Of a DNA stretch of 64,000 bases, positions 35,181-45,600 are shown one piece after another. The stretch lies in assembly GCA_016702745.1 (NCBI GenBank), contig JADJDJ010000001.1, forward strand, positions 682,001 through 746,000, given 5' to 3'. Positions within the stretch are counted from its first letter, which is position 1, and the number at the start of each line of letters is the position of its first letter. The DNA comes from Chitinophagaceae bacterium. GTDB lineage: Bacteria > Bacteroidota > Bacteroidia > Chitinophagales > Chitinophagaceae. The notes under the pieces were generated by a model. The model did not search any database. It had not been told where the DNA came from and saw only the letters and a program-made list of their open reading frames with translations. The translations under genes were made by a program, and so were the position numbers.

Positions 35181-37412
35181 ATGGACATAACAGTCAAAAC
35201 CGCCGAACAATTACGCCTCACTGCTGATGAATTTGAACTGATCAAAGCCAAACTCGGAAGAACACCCAATTTCAATGAACTCTGCGCCTTCAGTGGCATG
35301 TGGAGTGAACACTGCTCTTATAAAAATTCCATCAAATGGCTGAAAACACTGCCCCGTGAAGGTGGAAGGATGCTGGTGAAAGCCGGTGAAGAAAATGCAG
35401 GACTGATGGATATCGGCGACGGACTCGGTGTGGTTTTTAAAATTGAATCACATAACCACCCCTCCGCTATCGAACCCTTTCAGGGTGCGGCCACCGGAGT
35501 GGGAGGGATACATCGTGATATTTTCACCATGGGAGCAAGACCAATCGCATCATTGAATTCCCTGCGTTTCGGTAACCTCGCAGAAGATAAAACCCAGCAT
35601 TTATTATCCGGTGTGGTACATGGCATCGGTCATTATGGTAACTGCTTTGGGGTACCGACTGTGGGTGGTGAAATTTATTTTGATGAATGTTATCATACCA
35701 ATCCGCTGGTGAATGCGATGAGTGTGGGAATTGTAAAAGCGGGAGAAACCGTTTCTGCAACAGCATTGGGTATAGGCAATCCCGTCATGTTTGTTGGAAG
35801 TGCCACGGGTAAAGACGGAATTGGCGGTGCCTCTTTTGCCTCAGCAGATATCACTGCAGAAAGTGCACAGGACCTGCCTGCTGTTCAGGTAGGTGATCCC
35901 TTCCAGGAAAAGAAATTACTGGAAGCCTGTCTGGAAGTAATTCAAACCGGCGCTGTTGTCGGCATGCAGGATATGGGTGCAGCAGGTATCATTTGTTCCA
36001 CTGCAGAAATGAGTGCAAAAGGAGAAGTGGGAATGCGGATTGATCTGGATAAAGTACCCACCCGTCAGCAAAACATGAAGACCTGGGAACTTCTCCTCAG
36101 TGAAAGTCAGGAAAGAATGTTACTGGTGGCAGAAAAAGGAAGAGAAGCAGAAGTAAGTGCCATTTTTGAAAAATGGGACCTGCCCTGTTCCGTAATTGGA
36201 GAAGTTACTGATGACGGCCTCCTGAATTTTTATATGCATGGTGAACTCGAAGCTTCCATCCCGGCCCATGAACTGGTACTCGGTGGTGGTGCCCCGCAAT
36301 ATGATCGTGAATACAAAGAGCCCGCATATCTAGCTACCATCAAACAGTTTGATGCCAATAGCATATCTGTACCGGAAGACCTCAAGGCCGTGGCTGAAAA
36401 AATGATTCAATTGCCTTCCATTGCTTCCAAACGCTGGGTCTATAACCAGTACGACAGCATGGTGGGTACCAATAATACGTCCACCAATGCCCCGACCGAT
36501 GCGGCCATTGTATTAGTGAAAGGAACACCCAAGGGAATTGCAGTGACCACCGATTGTAACAGCCGTTATGTATATGCGGATCCATACAAAGGAGCCATGA
36601 TCGCTGTAAGTGAAGCTGCCCGGAATATCGTTTGCAGCGGTGGAGTACCACTGGGAGTAACCAACTGCCTGAATTTCGGCAACCCTTATGATCCTGAAGT
36701 CTATTATCAGTTTGTCAATGCGATCAAAGGTATGGGAGAAGCCTGTATTAAATTTAATACCCCTGTTACGGGAGGCAATGTGAGTTTCTATAATCAGAAT
36801 CCGGATGGTCCGGTATTCCCGACACCTACTATCGGTATGGTAGGATTACTGGAAGACCTGAATAATAAAATGACCCTCGACTTTAAAAATGCCGGGGATC
36901 ATATCTTTTTAATTGGGGAGAATCCGGGTGATATAAATTCCTCCCAGTACCTGGCAAAAATTTGCGGCATACAATATTCTCCGGCTCCTCATTTTGAACT
37001 GGAGAAAGAATATGCGCTGCAGCAGACGATCACTCAATTGATCAGTAACAAACTGATTGAATCTGCCCACGATATCAGTGAAGGTGGTTTGTTTGTGAAT
37101 TTATGTGAAAGCGGCTTCCATCGTGGATTAGGCTTTGACATACTAACGTCCACGGATATACGAAAAGATGCAGCCCTCTTCGGGGAAGCCCAGAGCCGGG
37201 TGATCGTCACCGTTTCTCCTTACCAGCTGGCTGACTTTAAAAAAGCCATTGCCGGCACTACCGCGACAGAAATCGGGGTGGTAACCAGCGGAGAGATGAT
37301 CATTGACCGTGATTTCTGGGGAACGATTGACTGGTGGCAGGATCAATATGATACTGCCATTGAGAATTTCCTGTCCAAAGAAGAAGCCGGATCAGCACTG
37401 AGTTCAATCTGA
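35181..37412 (+). CDS. purL: Phosphoribosylformylglycinamidine synthase subunit PurL
   Basis: Purine synthesis, step 4: converts FGAR to FGAM with ATP and ammonia from glutamine. The 743-residue length is that of the small PurL type, which works with separate PurQ and PurS. Seen: FSGMWSEHCSYKNS, GVVFKIESHNHPSAIEPFQGAATGVGG-type AIR synthase core (in two blocks), VGMQDMGAAGI and HDISEGGLF. ATG at 35181 matches the family start. PurQ and PurS are not in the window. It is transcribed away from the frameshifted membrane protein. Confidence 0.96.
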   Translation: MDITVKTAEQLRLTADEFELIKAKLGRTPNFNELCAFSGMWSEHCSYKNSIKWLKTLPREGGRMLVKAGEENAGLMDIGDGLGVVFKIESHNHPSAIEPFQGAATGVGGIHRDIFTMGARPIASLNSLRFGNLAEDKTQHLLSGVVHGIGHYGNCFGVPTVGGEIYFDECYHTNPLVNAMSVGIVKAGETVSATALGIGNPVMFVGSATGKDGIGGASFASADITAESAQDLPAVQVGDPFQEKKLLEACLEVIQTGAVVGMQDMGAAGIICSTAEMSAKGEVGMRIDLDKVPTRQQNMKTWELLLSESQERMLLVAEKGREAEVSAIFEKWDLPCSVIGEVTDDGLLNFYMHGELEASIPAHELVLGGGAPQYDREYKEPAYLATIKQFDANSISVPEDLKAVAEKMIQLPSIASKRWVYNQYDSMVGTNNTSTNAPTDAAIVLVKGTPKGIAVTTDCNSRYVYADPYKGAMIAVSEAARNIVCSGGVPLGVTNCLNFGNPYDPEVYYQFVNAIKGMGEACIKFNTPVTGGNVSFYNQNPDGPVFPTPTIGMVGLLEDLNNKMTLDFKNAGDHIFLIGENPGDINSSQYLAKICGIQYSPAPHFELEKEYALQQTITQLISNKLIESAHDISEGGLFVNLCESGFHRGLGFDILTSTDIRKDAALFGEAQSRVIVTVSPYQLADFKKAIAGTTATEIGVVTSGEMIIDRDFWGTIDWWQDQYDTAIENFLSKEEAGSALSSI

Positions 37413-37493
37413 CGAAATCAAAATAGTTCATACGCTACAGGGGTGGGAGGGGAGCTCATAGCTTCAGTGTAGTTGAAACAGGATAAGTTGTTT

Positions 37494-38495
37494 ATGCAAA
37501 CCAATAAGAAAATTTTACTGACCGGCGCCGCGGGATTTATCGGCAGTTACCTGCTGGGACAGCTCAACCAGCTGGGCTTCCTGGATATTATTATCGTAGA
37601 TGATTTTAGTGAGGAAGATAAATGGTTCAATTTCGATACAAAGGAGTTCACCGCAAAAGTGGAAAGGTCGGTACTCTTTGACTGGCTGAAAGAAAATGAT
37701 CCTGCCATTGATTTTGTCTTTCACCTGGGTGCCCGCACCGATACCACCGAATTTGATTATGCCGTTCATGAGGAACTGAATGTAGCCTACTCTAAAAAAA
37801 TCTGGGACTATTGTTCGGCGAAACAAATTCCCCTGGTCTATGCTTCTTCTGCGGCTACGTATGGCGCCGGTGAACTGGGATATAAAGATGATCATTCGTT
37901 GGTGGATCAGCTACAGCCATTAAATCCTTATGGCGTTTCTAAAAATGAATTTGATAAATGGGCATTGCAGCAAAACAATCAGCCCACGGGTTGGGCCGGA
38001 TTAAAATTCTTCAATGTATACGGACCGAATGAATACCACAAGGCCCGGATGGCCAGTATGATTTTTCATGGCTATTATCAGATCCGGAAAACAGGCCGGG
38101 TTAAACTATTCAAATCCCATCGCCCGGATTACAAAGATGGCCAGCAACTCCGGGATTTTATTTATGTAAAAGATGTGGCTGCAGTTTGTATTTGGTTATT
38201 CTCTCAAATGACTAATGGAGAATGGAAGGGTGATCAGAATGGATTATACAATCTGGGAACAGGCAAAGCCCGGAGTTTTGATGATCTGGAGAAAGCAGTC
38301 TTTGCCGCCATGGGATTAGATCCTGTCATTGATTATATAGATATGCCGGAAGATATCCGCGATAAATACCAATACTTCACTGAAGCGGATATGCATAAAC
38401 TGCAGGCCGCAGGATATCAGCAGCCATTTACCAGTTTGGAAGAAGGTGTAAGCGATTATGTGAAGGAGTATTTGATTCCTTCGAGATATTTCTAA
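37494..38495 (+). CDS. hldD: ADP-glyceromanno-heptose 6-epimerase
   Basis: An extended short-chain dehydrogenase: NAD(P) site GAAGFIGSYL, YASSAATYG, catalytic YGVSKNEFDKW, and RDFIYVKDVA with QQLRDFIYVKD, the HldD signature. It makes ADP-L-glycero-D-manno-heptose for lipopolysaccharide core. About 333 residues from the ATG at 37494 (MQTNKKILLTGAAG). An ATG 7 codons upstream at 37473 is possible. It follows purL by ~80 bp on the same strand; co-transcription is uncertain. Confidence 0.92.
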   Translation: MQTNKKILLTGAAGFIGSYLLGQLNQLGFLDIIIVDDFSEEDKWFNFDTKEFTAKVERSVLFDWLKENDPAIDFVFHLGARTDTTEFDYAVHEELNVAYSKKIWDYCSAKQIPLVYASSAATYGAGELGYKDDHSLVDQLQPLNPYGVSKNEFDKWALQQNNQPTGWAGLKFFNVYGPNEYHKARMASMIFHGYYQIRKTGRVKLFKSHRPDYKDGQQLRDFIYVKDVAAVCIWLFSQMTNGEWKGDQNGLYNLGTGKARSFDDLEKAVFAAMGLDPVIDYIDMPEDIRDKYQYFTEADMHKLQAAGYQQPFTSLEEGVSDYVKEYLIPSRYF

Positions 38496-38880
38496 TTATA
38501 TAGTACAATAATATTTCGCGTTTTATAACGGGCCAGTAAAATGGTATTCCGGACTTTCCCGAAATTCATACCCGGCCAGCATTATGTCATCCCAGGCCAG
38601 TAGTATGTCATACCGGGCGGATTGCCTTAATGGTATGCCATACATTTTTAGTTCCTTTTTCTTTTGGAAGGATTAATGTACTCCTCCGAAAGATCCCGGA
38701 TCAAGTCCGGGGTGACAATCTCCAAGCCTGTTGCGAGTCTCCGAATATTCTGAGTCTTGCAACCGGCTTAAACTAACGTCATGCCGGACTTGATCCGGCA
38801 TCTTTAAGTAGGTAAGCGACTAAAGTAACGCATAAAAGATCCCGGTCCATAGGACTCCTTTGGAGGTCAGGGCCGGGATA
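38496..38880. repeat. Intergenic region with REP-like palindromes, no gene
   Basis: ATGCCGGACTTGATCCGGCAT-type palindromes occur at 38781-38801 and as CCCGGATCAAGTCCGGGG near 38696-38712. ATCCCGG (38839) and CCGGGAT (38873) form another dyad. The stretch 38560-38640 repeats CCGGCCAG/CAGGCCAG and TATGTCAT words. No coding frame. Confidence 0.6.
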
Positions 38881-38890
38881 ACGTATATCT

Positions 38891-38920
38891 AAAAAAAAGG
38901 AGCGGCAAAAGCCACTCCCG
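38891..38920 (-). terminator. Terminator of the fasciclin lipoprotein gene
   Basis: On the minus strand GGAGTGGC and GCCGCTCC pair around TTTT, followed by eight T. It lies 23 bp after the stop. Confidence 0.85.
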
Positions 38921-38942
38921 TTATCAACACCAACAATCAACA

Positions 38943-39518
38943 TCATTTTTTAGGCAGCACCACGGCATCAATCACGTGGATCACACCATTGCTGGCCATC
39001 AGGTCGGCTGCAGTTACATTGGCACCATTAATCATCACTTTGCCATCCTTGATCGAAACGGTTAAATCAGTTCCCTGAACAGTTTTCAGTTTCTGTCCGT
39101 TTGTCAGATCAGCTGCTTTCAGCGTACCTGCTACCACATGGTAAGTCAGTACATTGGTCAGATCAGCTTTGTTTTCGGGTTTCAAGAGGTTGTCAACTGT
39201 TCCGGCAGGCAATGCATTAAATGCTGCATTGGTAGGAGCGAATACAGTGAAGGGACCTGCACCTTTGAGGGTTTCCACCAGTCCGGCAGCTTTTACAGCG
39301 GCCACCAGTGTGCTGTGATCGGCAGATCCGGCAGCAATATCCACAATATCTTTTGCCACTTCAACAGGAGGAGTTGTTTCCTGGGTTGTTACAGTGGTGG
39401 TTGTAGTGGTGGTGGTTGTGTCTTCTGCAGGCTTCTTGTCGCCACTGTTGTTGCAGGAACTAATAGCAATTGCACTGAAAAGTAAAACAGTGCTGAAATT
39501 CATCCATGTCTTTTTCAT
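38943..39518 (-). CDS. Fasciclin (FAS1) domain lipoprotein
   Basis: 191 residues. The signal peptide ends in a lipobox (AISSCNN, Cys22), so it is membrane-anchored. A threonine-rich linker (about 35-50) leads to one FAS1 domain (55-190) with DHSTLVAAVKAAGL, FTVFAPTNAAFNALPAG and ASNGVIHVIDAVVLP. FAS1 domains mediate adhesion or carbohydrate and protein contacts; the specific ligand is unknown. It is a single gene with its own terminator. Confidence 0.9.
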   Translation of the reverse strand: MKKTWMNFSTVLLFSAIAISSCNNSGDKKPAEDTTTTTTTTTVTTQETTPPVEVAKDIVDIAAGSADHSTLVAAVKAAGLVETLKGAGPFTVFAPTNAAFNALPAGTVDNLLKPENKADLTNVLTYHVVAGTLKAADLTNGQKLKTVQGTDLTVSIKDGKVMINGANVTAADLMASNGVIHVIDAVVLPKK

Positions 39519-39692
39519 AATGTTTATTGTTTGTTATCTCAACAGCCATTGGTGCGAAAGGTTGAAAAAAAATGATCACTTGTAAAGAAAATCAGGTCTT
39601 GTTGGAGGCTTCCACTTAAACCATGTGGATGGCTTCAACAATACTGTTAAACCCAACATGCTTATCTTTATCGTATTTAGTAAAGTACAGAT

Positions 39693-40490
39693 ATGTCAAA
39701 GAAGATCGCGATAATTGGTGGTGGTAACCTGGGAACTGCTATAGCAGAAGGATTAATACAAAGTGAATTCAGTCGCCCGGTGGAACTGACCATCACCCGC
39801 CGGAATCCATCTGCACTGGTTCGTTTTGCAGAACGGGGATGCATGGTGCACAGTGATAATAAAAAAGCGGTAGCCGCAGCAGAAGTGATTGTATTGGCGG
39901 TAAAGCCATATAATTATGCAGATGTGATTCAGCAGATCAAGCCGGTACTCAATCCCAAAAAACATATTGTGGTGTCCGTGATCACCGGCGTATGGATTGC
40001 CGATTTGCAAAAAGCAATTGGTAAACCTGTTCCCGTGATCAGGGCCATGCCCAATACAGCCATCGCTATTCAGCAAAGTATGACCTGCCTGGCCCATGCC
40101 GGTGCTACCGGCAATCAGCTCAGTTATATTCAGGAATTATTTGATGTATTAGGCCGTTCTGTACTTATTGATGAAAAGCTGATGGATGCGGCAACAGTTC
40201 TCGGTGCCTGTGGTACGGCTTATGCCATGCGTTATATCCGTGCGAATATCCAGGGTGGTATTGAAATCGGTTTTGATTCTGCCACAGCTACGCTAATTGC
40301 CTCACAAACAGTAAAAGGCGCAGCAGAGTTATTGCTGCAAAAAGGCACACACCCAGAGCAGGAAATTGATAAAGTCACCACACCCAGGGGCTGCACCATT
40401 GCAGGCCTCAATGAAATGGAACACCAGGGTTTCAGTTCTTCCCTGATCAGGGGACTTGTGACCAGTTATAAAAAAATTGCAAAGGACTAA
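39693..40490 (+). CDS. proC: Pyrroline-5-carboxylate reductase
   Basis: The last step of proline synthesis: NAD(P)H reduction of pyrroline-5-carboxylate. 265 residues with the Rossmann motif AIIGGGNLGTAIAEGL, VLAVKPYNYADVI, VIRAMPNTAIAIQQSMT, and the C-terminal dimer region with TPRGCTIAGLNEMEHQGFS. The ATG at 39693 is the only good start. It is a monocistronic gene read away from the fasciclin gene. Confidence 0.95.
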   Translation: MSKKIAIIGGGNLGTAIAEGLIQSEFSRPVELTITRRNPSALVRFAERGCMVHSDNKKAVAAAEVIVLAVKPYNYADVIQQIKPVLNPKKHIVVSVITGVWIADLQKAIGKPVPVIRAMPNTAIAIQQSMTCLAHAGATGNQLSYIQELFDVLGRSVLIDEKLMDAATVLGACGTAYAMRYIRANIQGGIEIGFDSATATLIASQTVKGAAELLLQKGTHPEQEIDKVTTPRGCTIAGLNEMEHQGFSSSLIRGLVTSYKKIAKD

Positions 40491-40551
40491 ACCGGGTTCG
40501 GACAGATTCCGTATATTCATTGAACATTATTCAACCCCAAAAACGATTGTA

Positions 40552-40887
40552 ATGAAAAAACTTTTTTCAATCCTGGCATTGGCGTCAGGATTAATGCTTG
40601 CCTCCTGTAACAATGATAAAAAGGATGACAAGGCAAAGGCCGATGATCCGGGTAAAATCGAGAACACGGTTAAAGAAACTCCCAAAGCAACCCTGGCAGC
40701 CCATGTTTGCACCGATCAGTGTAAAGAAGGTAATCACCTCTATGCACATGGTGAAGAAGGGCATACCTGCGGAGAAGCCTGTATGAAAGATCATGCCTGC
40801 AAAGAAGCCTGTAAAGATGGAATGCATGTATATGCCCATGGAGAAAAGGGACATGCCTGCGCCTCGGCTGATTGCGGAAAGATGTAA
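40552..40887 (+). CDS. Cys/His-rich lipoprotein, possible metal-binding
   Basis: 111 residues. The signal peptide ends in MLASCNN (lipobox Cys19), then comes a Lys/Asp-rich linker. The C-terminal half has two repeats of the form CxxxCK-G-LYAHGE-GH-C (CTDQCKEGNHLYAHGEEG; CKEACKDGMHVYAHGEKG) plus CGEACMKDHAC between. The Cys/His pattern suggests binding of zinc, copper or another soft metal. An in-frame ATG at 40477 would put the signal peptide internally, so I use 40552. Family not recognised. Confidence 0.75.
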   Translation: MKKLFSILALASGLMLASCNNDKKDDKAKADDPGKIENTVKETPKATLAAHVCTDQCKEGNHLYAHGEEGHTCGEACMKDHACKEACKDGMHVYAHGEKGHACASADCGKM

Positions 40888-40902
40888 GGAATTATTTTAA
40901 AA

Positions 40903-40957
40903 AGAAAGGTCATAAAGAGGGAGATGGTTCATCTCATTTCTTTGTGACCTTTTTTTA
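40903..40957 (+). terminator. Terminator after the Cys/His-rich lipoprotein gene
   Basis: AAAGGTCA...TGACCTTT with inner pairing of AAAGA and TCTTT, followed by a T-run. Confidence 0.7.
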
Positions 40958-41168
40958 TTTTGATTGTCTTTGTGGGAACTATTCACCGCAGAGAACAGGA
41001 GAGCGCAGAGTTTCCGCAGAGACTTAACCGCGGAAGCTTAACCGCGAAGACGCAAAGTCGCTAAGAATTTTTCGCGTCCTTAGCGCCCTTTGCGGGATAA
41101 ATATTCACTCCCTTTGTGTGCTTTGTGTCTTTGTGGGAAATTTTCAACGCTCTTTTTGTGGGAAAAAA
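40958..41168. repeat. Intergenic low-complexity repeat, no gene
   Basis: Words such as CCGCAGAGAAC, ACCGCGGAAGC, CGCGAAGACGCAAAG and CTTTGTGTCTTTGTGGG recur; the stretch resembles dispersed GCAGAG/CTTTGCG repeats. I see no gene in it. Confidence 0.5.
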
Positions 41169-42444
41169 TTACTGCTTATATACCACCCCATCCTTCATCA
41201 CAAAAATCACCCTCCCAAATACCTGCGGATCTTTCAGCGGATCCCCGTCAACAGCCACAATATCTGCCAGCTTACCGGCTTCAATACTGCCCAGTTTATC
41301 TTTTTCTCCCAACAAATCTGCTGCATGAATCGTGGCGGCCTTGATCGTTTCCATTGCGGGCATACCGGCTTCAATCATATACACAAACTCCAGCCAGTTG
41401 CGGCCATGTTTATAAACACCGGCATCTGTACCAAAAGCAATCTTTACTCCTTCTTTATAGGCTTTTGCCAATGTTGATTTAATCTTGGGACCAATCTCCA
41501 ATGCCTTTGGTGTTACCAGATCAGGATAGTATCCCGGTTTTTTGGCAGAGTCGGCCACTGCCGCGCCGGCAGTCAGGGTGGGGACATACCAGGTACCATA
41601 CTGTTTGAACAATCCAATGGTTTCATCATCCATATAAGTACCATGTTCAATTGAATTCACTCCGGCGCGGATGGCTCTTTTCATTCCTTCCGCACCATGG
41701 GCATGCACCGCCACTTTAAAACCATAATCCTTTGCTGTAGATACAATGGCTTTGACTTCTTCTTCCGTAAACTGCGGATTGCTGGCACTCTTGGCCACAC
41801 TTAACACACCACCGGTTGCGGTGATCTTGATGAGATCACTTCCTTCTTTATAACGTTGTCTCACTGCTTGCCGGCAATCATCCGTTCCGTTCACTACTCC
41901 CAGTTCGGGACCAGGGCTACCCATTAAATCTCTGCGGTAACCATTGGTGGGATCCGCATGTCCGCCGGTAGTGGCAATAGAACGACCGGCCGTGATACCG
42001 GGGACCTTTGATCCAGCCTTTATTGATGGCATTGCGAAGAGATATATTCACCCCGCTGCCACCGAGATCACGTACCGTTGTAAAACCGGTCAACAGAGTG
42101 ACTTCCGAAAATTTGACGGACTGATAGGCAAAATCTGCAGGATTAAAAGTAAAGGTCTCCATATAGCGGTTCGGATTGGTTTCATGCTCCATGTGTACAT
42201 GCATATCAATCCAGCCCGGAGTCACTGTTTTTGTTTTGAGGTCAATGGTCTTATCGGCCGGACCCGCTTTACTGAATCCGTTTTCCACCGCCACGATCTT
42301 GTTTTTCTCAATCACGATGGTCATATTGTTTTTAGGCTCATTACTGATTCCGTCAATCAGACTGCCACACCAGATCAGGGTCTTCTGCGCAGTAAGCAGG
42401 AGGCTGGAGGAGAGGAGCAGGAAAAGGAAAAAGAATTTTCTCAT
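41169..42444 (-). CDS. Secreted amidohydrolase family protein (one homopolymer frameshift)
   Basis: Split as 42444-41917 and 42032-41169. Removing one base from the G run at 42000-42003 gives 424 residues. A signal peptide (FFFLFLLLSSSLLLTAQ) is followed by the amidohydrolase superfamily barrel: VTPGWIDMHVHMEHE (metal HxH), TTVRDLGGSG, VAVHAHGAEGMKRAI, SIEHGTYM, IAFGTDAGVY (catalytic Asp), and the C-terminal KLADIVAVDGDPL. Close relatives are imidazolonepropionase-like or Xaa-Pro dipeptidase-type hydrolases. The substrate is unknown. Single gene. Confidence 0.85.
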
Positions 42445-42501
42445 AAAAAAAATTGTATCAACTAAAGTAAAACAATTGGCTTTGAATTGGTAATTTAAGA
42501 T

Positions 42502-42885
42502 ATGAATCGTATCAACCGCTTACTTCTTTTATTGACTCCTGTTGTTTTTTTCAGTGCTTGCAATCATCATCCCGGCAGTGGGTTTACTGAAAAAAAATAT
42601 ATCCTGAAAAGGGAAGAAACCATCCGTATTCCGGAGCTGGACCTGCAGATCAGCAATAAAGGCTGTGGCCGGCAATGGACGGGCGATAGCGAAACTCCAT
42701 TCTGTGAACTGGAATTGAAAGCGACCGATACGAGTTTTCGTTTCGGTCAATCTTTTTCTCCGGTCTATTTCAGGAACCTGGAAATTAAAGTGATGCAAAT
42801 GAATCCATGGAACAGGGAAGAAGACAGTATCCCACCGGGAGGATGTCGTATCTGGATCCATAAATTACCGGATACAGCCCGTTAG
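42502..42885 (+). CDS. Hypothetical lipoprotein
   Basis: 127 residues. The signal peptide ends in FFSACNH (lipobox Cys20). The rest has a beta-rich feel (EKKYILKREETIRIPELDLQ, CRIWIHKLPDTAR) with Cys residues in GCGRQW and FCELEL. No known domain. Its last codons overlap the convergent methyltransferase-like gene by 4 bp. Confidence 0.65.
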   Translation: MNRINRLLLLLTPVVFFSACNHHPGSGFTEKKYILKREETIRIPELDLQISNKGCGRQWTGDSETPFCELELKATDTSFRFGQSFSPVYFRNLEIKVMQMNPWNREEDSIPPGGCRIWIHKLPDTAR

Positions 42886-43604
42886 AGATTGCTGAGCCGG
42901 AATGCATAGATCTTCCGGTAGGTTTTATTGACCCTGAATTCAATATTGATGCTGCCCGCAAGACTATAGCCATTCAATTGCAGCAATTCGATCATTTCCT
43001 CCGGCATCAGCATGGGTAATTTACAGACCCCGTGTTTCTGGCCGGATTTCCGGGGCACCGCTTCATCTATATAAAGGATCCCATCTTTCTTGAGCTTCCG
43101 GCTGAGATCGACCAACATACCGGCCTTATCCGTGAATTCATGAAAACTGTTAATGATCATGATCTTGTCAAAAAACTGCTCCGGTAATCCCGTGCTGTGT
43201 TCGTTTCCCAACAGCATTTGATAGGTGGAAGTCATCGGTTTCCTCCGAAGGCTGTCGTAATAATGCCAGGCAAAAGCAGACTGGCGCTGGTTGAAAAAAC
43301 TGGTATCAATATCCTGCAGATAAAAATGAATACTATCTGCAGCAGCGGCATACATGGCCTCCCAATGAGAACACTGGGCACCAATACTGGCTACCCGTTG
43401 ACCGGGTCTGAATTGATAGAAATCAAGTTCCACCTGTTTTTGGCGGTAGAGATCTTCCATCGACCGGTAATAAATACCGCAATATCCCTTGATCATCTGC
43501 ATTTTTTGTGCTTTTACCCCAACGGGGAAGAGCCCAAACAGCAGGAGTAATACCCCAGGCATTTTCCGGTAAAAACTAATCCTTGTTTTTTCCACAGTAG
43601 TCAT
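42882..43604 (-). CDS. Exported methyltransferase-like protein
   Basis: 240 residues. An N-terminal hydrophobic segment (MPGVLLLLFGLFPVGVKAQ) looks like a signal peptide. The core has a class I methyltransferase pattern: FRPGQRVASIGAQCSHWEA for the cofactor loop, LQDIDTSFF, FDKIMIINSFHEF and KKDGILYIDEAVP. A secreted SAM-type methyltransferase would be unusual, since S-adenosylmethionine is cytosolic; it may be a degenerate or non-enzymatic relative. Convergent with the lipoprotein gene. Confidence 0.65.
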   Translation of the reverse strand: MTTVEKTRISFYRKMPGVLLLLFGLFPVGVKAQKMQMIKGYCGIYYRSMEDLYRQKQVELDFYQFRPGQRVASIGAQCSHWEAMYAAAADSIHFYLQDIDTSFFNQRQSAFAWHYYDSLRRKPMTSTYQMLLGNEHSTGLPEQFFDKIMIINSFHEFTDKAGMLVDLSRKLKKDGILYIDEAVPRKSGQKHGVCKLPMLMPEEMIELLQLNGYSLAGSINIEFRVNKTYRKIYAFRLSNL

Positions 43605-43633
43605 AGTTATTTCTAAATAACGGAAATATCGTG

Positions 43634-43641
43634 TAGTTTTG
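43634..43641 (+). promoter_or_regulatory. Putative pyrG -7 promoter box
   Basis: TAGTTTTG fits TAnnTTTG. It is ~117 bp before the pyrG start, so it would leave a leader of ~110 bases. No -33 TTTG at the usual distance. Confidence 0.3.
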
Positions 43642-43757
43642 CATGACCTCCCGGATATTTTACAGGTTCTGATGTATTTCTGTTCCGCTGGTCAATTGGA
43701 CTGGGTTTTATCATCATTTCATAAAGGGTTTCATTCAGTACGCAAATAACCATTTGT

Positions 43758-45407
<1,650 letters not shown>

Positions 45408-45568
45408 AAGTTTAGATGATGAGTAGTTGAGAAGTTTAGAAGGTGAGAGGTCGTGAATCTGAAAAGGTTCCGGCCACCCCCGTCTTGATTACCAACTCTC
45501 AACTGCCGACTGCCGACTCTGGGGCCCGACTCTTGACTCCCGACTCCGGACTCAAGACTGAATTACCC

Positions 45569-45576
45569 TATCTTTG
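45569..45576 (+). promoter_or_regulatory. Putative yidC -7 promoter box
   Basis: TATCTTTG is a perfect TAnnTTTG box 24 bp before the yidC ATG at 45601. It overlaps an in-frame upstream ATG at 45574, which argues for the downstream start. Confidence 0.5.
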
Positions 45577-45600
45577 CCCTCCTTTAAATGGACCCCATAC

